Source of the DNA: Shimia haliotis | GTDB lineage: Bacteria > Pseudomonadota > Alphaproteobacteria > Rhodobacterales > Rhodobacteraceae | Length of the DNA: 64,000 bases | Direction of reading: 5' to 3' | Assembly: GCF_900114415.1 (NCBI RefSeq) | Contig: NZ_FOSZ01000003.1 | Coordinates: 434,001-498,000 of the forward strand | In this document: positions 59,557 to 64,000 of the stretch, piece after piece | Layout: the number at the start of each line of letters is the position of its first letter | Numbering within the stretch: the first letter of the stretch is position 1 | Notes under the pieces: generated by a model | Databases searched by the model: none | What the model was told of the DNA's origin: nothing | What the model saw: only the letters and a program-made list of their open reading frames with translations | Made by a program: the position numbers and the translations under genes

Positions 59557-60447
59557 GTGGCGGTTTTGACGGATAACACCAAGGGCGCGTTGTTGATGAT
59601 GTGCTCCATGGCGGCGTTTACGTTTAACGATACCTGCGTGAAACTGCTGGGGCCGGAGGTGCCGCTATTTCAAATGCTGTTTTTGCGCGGTCTGGCCTCA
59701 AGCCTGATGATTTGGGGGCTGGCGCGGACTTTGGGGGCGTTGCGCTGGCGGATGCCACGGCGGGATTGGGGGCTGGTGGCCCTGCGCACAACCTCGGAAA
59801 TCGGGGCGGCCTATTTCTTTATCACCGCGCTTTACCATATGCCGATTGCCAATGTGACGGCGGTTTTGCAGGTGCTGCCGCTGACGGTGACCCTGGGTGG
59901 GGCAATGTTCTTTGGCGAGGCGGTGGGCTGGCGGCGGATGTCGGCGATTTTGGCTGGGTTCATTGGCATGTTGCTGATCGTGAGGCCGGGACCGGAAGGG
60001 TTTGATCTTTATGCAGGGTATGCGCTGGCGGCGGTGGTCTTTGTGACCGTTCGGGATTTGTCGACGCGGCGGATGTCGGCGGAGGTGCCTTCGATGACGG
60101 TGACGCTTGTGGCTTCACTCGGCGTTATGGGATTTGCCGGAGTGGCCAGTCTCGGCGTGGAGTGGGTGGCGCTGGATGCACGCCAGATCGGGCTGATCGG
60201 AGGGGCGTCGGTTTTCATCCTCGGCGGGTATCTGTTCTCGGTGATGGTGATGCGCGTGGGCGAAATAAGTTTCATCGCGCCGTTTCGATATACCAGCTTG
60301 TTGTGGGCCTTGCTTTTGGGGTTCGTCGTGTTTGGCAACTGGCCGGATCCGATCACTCTTGCGGGGTGTGTGATCGTTGTTGGCGCGGGGGTGTTTACAT
60401 TGCTGCGGGGCCGCAGGTTGGCTCAGGAAAACAGCACCCGGACGTGA
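59557..60447 (+). CDS. DMT-family permease (EamA)
   Basis: A 296-residue inner-membrane transporter with ten helices in two EamA repeats: KGALLMMCSMAAFTFNDTCV, LGGAMFFGEAVGWRRMSAIL and YTSLLWALLLGFVVFGNWPD. GTG 59557 is preceded by GGAGGGC. It resembles the RhaT/S-adenosylmethionine-uptake group of DMT proteins but the substrate is unknown. The last 25 bases overlap the convergent rhamnosyltransferase-like gene. It lies between rpoC and rpsL. Confidence 0.87.
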   Translation: MAVLTDNTKGALLMMCSMAAFTFNDTCVKLLGPEVPLFQMLFLRGLASSLMIWGLARTLGALRWRMPRRDWGLVALRTTSEIGAAYFFITALYHMPIANVTAVLQVLPLTVTLGGAMFFGEAVGWRRMSAILAGFIGMLLIVRPGPEGFDLYAGYALAAVVFVTVRDLSTRRMSAEVPSMTVTLVASLGVMGFAGVASLGVEWVALDARQIGLIGGASVFILGGYLFSVMVMRVGEISFIAPFRYTSLLWALLLGFVVFGNWPDPITLAGCVIVVGAGVFTLLRGRRLAQENSTRT

Positions 60448-61238
60448 TCGGCGTCGATGTTGAAGACGCGCTTGAAGTGGGCTTCGTCCTTGGCATCGAG
60501 TAGCGGCAGGTTCAACGGCTTCGCGCCTTTTTGGCGGCTGTCGTTGTAGTCGTTGTGGCCGCGAATAAACATGTCTTCGCCCGCATAGCTGACCACCGGC
60601 ATGAACTTCCCCATCTTGGAATGACCGAAGTTCAGGATTGTAATGTCTGACTTTGGACTGACCGTCATGGCAAGGCCTGCAGTCCAGAGGTGCTCCATCG
60701 TCGGCTTGCCCTTGATGCCGTCGGGGCCGGCGGCGGCGATGTAGCCTTGGGAGAAATCAATCGCGATATGCTTGTTGAGCCGGATCAGGGTGTGCAGCTC
60801 GTTCACCCGCTCTCGCAGGCGCTCGACAAAACGGATGTTCACCGCGTCGTCGTCGTCCATGCGGAATTGCAGGCAATGATGTTTGCTCTCGCGGCGCACG
60901 GCGTTGATCGCGACCTTCATGATGTCGCGGTGTGGCTCGGGCGGGTAGGCGGCGATGATGGCCTGCGGGATGTCGGCAAGCAATTTTTCCAGCCGCGTGC
61001 GGTAGTGCGCCGGCATCTGGTCACCGATGATTACCAGAAACGTGAAGTCGGGATCGGTCTGCGCCCGAAGGGGAGGCAAAGTGAAGGCCTCAAAGGTGCG
61101 AAACCGCTCCTCCATGCGTTCTGGGGCGTAAAGAAAGGCCATGCGCTCTTCGGGTGTTTCATGCTCCACCTGAAAGCCGCCCAGAGCGGGGTAGGAAAAG
61201 CGGCAAACGCCGATGACCTGCATGTCTTTGCTATCCAT
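60423..61238 (-). CDS. Putative rhamnosyl transferase (GT2-like)
   Basis: A 271-residue protein of the Rhamno_transf family, a GT-A-type group. It starts MQVIGVCRFSYPALGGFQVE, has TDPDFTFLVIIGDQMPAHYR near residue 62, the nucleotide-sugar/metal motif FRMDDDDAVNIRFVERL near residue 125, and IDFSQGYIAAAGPDG near residue 160. Rhamnose as donor is a family label, not proven here. It runs opposite to the surrounding ribosomal genes and overlaps the DMT gene by 25 bases. Divergent from the rpsL leader. Confidence 0.82.
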   Translation of the reverse strand: MDSKDMQVIGVCRFSYPALGGFQVEHETPEERMAFLYAPERMEERFRTFEAFTLPPLRAQTDPDFTFLVIIGDQMPAHYRTRLEKLLADIPQAIIAAYPPEPHRDIMKVAINAVRRESKHHCLQFRMDDDDAVNIRFVERLRERVNELHTLIRLNKHIAIDFSQGYIAAAGPDGIKGKPTMEHLWTAGLAMTVSPKSDITILNFGHSKMGKFMPVVSYAGEDMFIRGHNDYNDSRQKGAKPLNLPLLDAKDEAHFKRVFNIDADHVRVLFS

Positions 61239-61610
61239 CGCAAAGGCCTTTGTGTTATCGCGTGACTAGAACAGGGCATGAAATGCATGCCCTGTCTTTA
61301 CATTGTCACCGCGCGAAACCACGTGCAACCTGAGAGCGCGCAGGGTGGCTGTTGACAACACTCCCGACTCCCCATATATCGCGCGCATCCGGCAATGGGA
61401 TACGTGTACCCTGAGCCGTTTCATAACTGTAGTGGTCAAGGTCCGGTCTACTTTGAAGATCGCACCCTCTGAGAACTCAACCGCGTCGTTTGCCTCGGAA
61501 TGGAAACGATTGCGGCTTTTGCGCTTGTGTTCGCATAACGCGTGAAAAAAACGATAACCGCGTCGGGTTTCGGTCTGGCGTATAAATGGAAGCAATAGGA
61601 AAGAGACCCT
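61239..61610 (+). other. Leader region of rpsL-rpsG-fusA
   Basis: About 370 bases with no gene. It contains the predicted promoter at 61352-61380 and a leader of about 225 bases before rpsL. Two AT-rich stretches near 61535 (GTGAAAAAAACGATAACC) could be a second promoter or part of the leader. Confidence 0.5.
61352..61380 (+). promoter_or_regulatory. Predicted promoter of the str operon
   Basis: TTGACA (61352-61357), 17-base spacer, TATATC (61375-61380). The -35 is a perfect sigma-70-type match and the spacer is optimal. Confidence 0.65.
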
Positions 61611-61982
61611 ATGCCAACGATTCAACAGCTGATCCGCAAACCGCGTCAGCCTAAAATCAAGCGCTCCAAGTCGCAGCACCTGGAGCAGTGCCCGCAGAAA
61701 CGTGGCGTTTGCACACGCGTTTACACAACCACTCCGAAAAAACCGAACTCCGCTATGCGGAAAGTTGCGAAGGTTCGCCTGACCAACGGTTACGAAGTGA
61801 TCTCCTACATCCCGGGTGAAAGCCACAACCTTCAGGAACACTCCGTGGTTCTGATCCGTGGCGGTCGTGTAAAAGACCTTCCGGGTGTCCGTTACCACAT
61901 CCTTCGCGGTGTTCTGGATACCCAAGGTGTTAAAGATCGTAAGCAACGTCGTTCGAAGTACGGCGCGAAGCGTCCCAAGTAA
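61611..61982 (+). CDS. rpsL: 30S ribosomal protein S12
   Basis: S12 monitors decoding at the A site. The 123-residue protein has [16 protein letters not shown] with the Lys usually mutated in streptomycin resistance intact, and [18 protein letters not shown] with the second Lys intact. AGGAAAGAG precedes the ATG. First gene of the str operon. Confidence 0.98.
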   Translation: MPTIQQLIRKPRQPKIKRSKSQHLEQCPQKRGVCTRVYTTTPKKPNSAMRKVAKVRLTNGYEVISYIPGESHNLQEHSVVLIRGGRVKDLPGVRYHILRGVLDTQGVKDRKQRRSKYGAKRPK

Positions 61983-62468
<486 letters not shown>

Positions 62469-62489
62469 TTTCCAGAGGACATTGAACCA

Positions 62490-64000
62490 ATGGCACGCGA
62501 ATATACGCTCGAACATTACCGTAACTTCGGTATCATGGCGCACATCGATGCAGGTAAAACCACCTGTTCGGAGCGCATCCTGTACTACACCGGCAAATCC
62601 CACAACATCGGTGAGGTGCACGATGGTGCAGCCACCATGGACTGGATGGAGCAGGAGCAGGAACGCGGTATCACCATCACTTCCGCTGCGACGACCACTT
62701 TCTGGGAGCGCACCGAAGATGGCCAAACTGCTGACACGCCCAAGCACCGCCTGAACATCATCGACACCCCTGGCCACGTTGACTTCACAATCGAAGTTGA
62801 GCGTTCTCTGGCGGTTCTCGACGGTGCTGTCTGTGTTCTGGACGCCAACGCTGGTGTTGAACCCCAAACCGAAACCGTGTGGCGTCAGGCTGACCGCTAC
62901 AAGGTTCCGCGTATGGTTTTCGTCAACAAAATGGACAAAATCGGGGCTGACTTCTTCAACTGTGTTCACATGATTGAAGACCGCACCGGTGCGACCGCTG
63001 TTCCGATCGCTTTCCCGATTGGCGCCGAAACCGAGCTGGAAGGCCTGGTTGACCTGGTGACCATGGAAGAGTGGCTGTGGCAGGGCGAAGACCTGGGCGC
63101 GTCCTGGATCAAAGCTCCGATCCGTGACGAACTCAAAGATCTGGCCGACGAATGGCGCGCCAAAATGATCGAAAACGCCGTCGAAATGGACGACGACGCC
63201 ATGGAAGCCTATCTGGAAGGCGAAGAGCCTGACGTACCGACCCTGCGCAAACTGCTGCGCAAAGGTACGCTGGAAATGGCATTCGTGCCGGTTCTGGGCG
63301 GTTCCGCGTTCAAAAACAAAGGTGTTCAGCCTCTGCTCAACGCCGTGATCGACTATCTGCCGAGCCCGCTCGACGTTGTTGATTACATGGGCTTTGAACC
63401 AGGTGACGAAACCGAAGAGCGTAACATTGCGCGTCGTGCAGACGACGACATGGCGTTCTCCGGCCTCGCGTTCAAAATCATGAACGACCCCTTCGTTGGC
63501 TCCTTGACCTTCACCCGGATCTACTCCGGTACGTTGACCAAGGGCGACACGCTTCTGAACTCCACCAAAGGTCGTAAAGAGCGCATCGGTCGTATGATGA
63601 TGATGCACTCCAACAACCGTGAGGAAATCACCGAAGCATTTGCAGGCGACATCATCGCGCTGGCAGGTCTGAAAGACACCACCACAGGCGACACAATCTG
63701 TGCCGTGAACGATCCGGTGGTTCTGGAAACGATGACCTTCCCCGATCCGGTGATCGAGATTGCTGTTGAGCCGAAGACCAAAGCCGACCAAGAGAAAATG
63801 TCTCAGGGTCTGCAGCGTCTGGCAGCCGAAGACCCCTCCTTCCGTGTGGAGACTGATCTGGAATCCGGTCAGACCATCATGAAAGGCATGGGCGAACTTC
63901 ACCTGGACATCCTCGTGGATCGTCTGAAGCGTGAGTTCAAGGTTGAGGCCAACATCGGTGCACCTCAGGTTGCTTATCGTGAGACCATCTCCAAGCCGAT
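62490..64000 (+). CDS. fusA: Elongation factor G (3' end outside window)
   Basis: EF-G catalyses translocation. The visible 503 residues start [20 protein letters not shown] with the G1 P-loop AHIDAGKTT, switch [25 protein letters not shown] (G4) and [17 protein letters not shown] of domain III. Start ATG 62490 follows AGAGGA, 21 bases after rpsG. The rest of the protein lies beyond the window. No fusidic-acid-type change was assessed. Confidence 0.98.
   Translation, partial: MAREYTLEHYRNFGIMAHIDAGKTTCSERILYYTGKSHNIGEVHDGAATMDWMEQEQERGITITSAATTTFWERTEDGQTADTPKHRLNIIDTPGHVDFTIEVERSLAVLDGAVCVLDANAGVEPQTETVWRQADRYKVPRMVFVNKMDKIGADFFNCVHMIEDRTGATAVPIAFPIGAETELEGLVDLVTMEEWLWQGEDLGASWIKAPIRDELKDLADEWRAKMIENAVEMDDDAMEAYLEGEEPDVPTLRKLLRKGTLEMAFVPVLGGSAFKNKGVQPLLNAVIDYLPSPLDVVDYMGFEPGDETEERNIARRADDDMAFSGLAFKIMNDPFVGSLTFTRIYSGTLTKGDTLLNSTKGRKERIGRMMMMHSNNREEITEAFAGDIIALAGLKDTTTGDTICAVNDPVVLETMTFPDPVIEIAVEPKTKADQEKMSQGLQRLAAEDPSFRVETDLESGQTIMKGMGELHLDILVDRLKREFKVEANIGAPQVAYRETISKP

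Overview
The window looks like a chromosomal segment of a marine alphaproteobacterium of the Rhodobacteraceae (Roseobacter group). The evidence is the hisS-hisZ-hisG order, a class II (B12-dependent) ribonucleotide reductase, DUF1489, the Hsp20-DUF1150 pair, an FMN riboswitch in front of a lone ribH2-type lumazine synthase, GCN-rich Gly/Ala/Val codon use, and many small intergenic stem-loops. Genus-level placement is not possible from reading alone. No IS element, prophage, CRISPR array, rRNA or tRNA gene was recognised.

Layout: 1-2.2 kb is the histidine/tRNA-His cluster (hisS end, hisZ, hisG). 2.2-5.1 kb holds DUF1489 and the class II reductase nrdJ, with possible NrdR boxes. 5.3-10.4 kb is a run of single-gene units: flavodoxin-fold oxidoreductase, alpha/beta hydrolase, sulfotransferase, SDR, a membrane-anchored thermonuclease and a DsbA-like isomerase. 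10.5-12.7 kb is groESL with a perfect CIRCE element. 13-19.3 kb carries rsgA, a chalcone-isomerase-like/MFS pair, two small-molecule and repair-type genes (DMT exporter, NUDIX), and a secreted lipase overlapping an orphan phnM.

19.6-24 kb holds the most unusual locus. Two translationally coupled minus-strand genes each join a different glycosyltransferase-like N-terminus (GT2-like and GT61-like) to the same paralogous alpha/beta-hydrolase-like C-terminal module. Flanking non-coding DNA looks like decayed intergenic repeats. 24.7-28 kb is an agmatine-to-putrescine operon (agmatine deiminase plus putrescine-type carbamoyltransferase) with a divergent LysR regulator. 28.4-30 kb is purEK. 30-31.1 kb has DUF465 and an hsp20-DUF1150 operon with a sigma-32-like promoter and a ROSE-like RNA-thermometer candidate.

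31.3-41.2 kb is mixed metabolism: an Old Yellow Enzyme, transaldolase, a large monohaem periplasmic protein, a MerR/FSP1-like pair, ribH, GH43, a DCC/DUF4166 pair, and the first of two related unknown membrane proteins. The second lies just upstream of secE-nusG. 43-46.6 kb has accessory genes (double SnoaL, GNAT, YHS/TetR, ICMT-like). 46.8-64 kb is the ribosome/RNA-polymerase core: rplKA, rplJL, rpoBC, rpsLG-fusA. It is interrupted by an inverted L,D-transpeptidase-like gene between rplL and rpoB, and by a DMT exporter plus a putative rhamnosyltransferase between rpoC and rpsL.

All identifications come from reading translated sequence and motifs. No database search was run.
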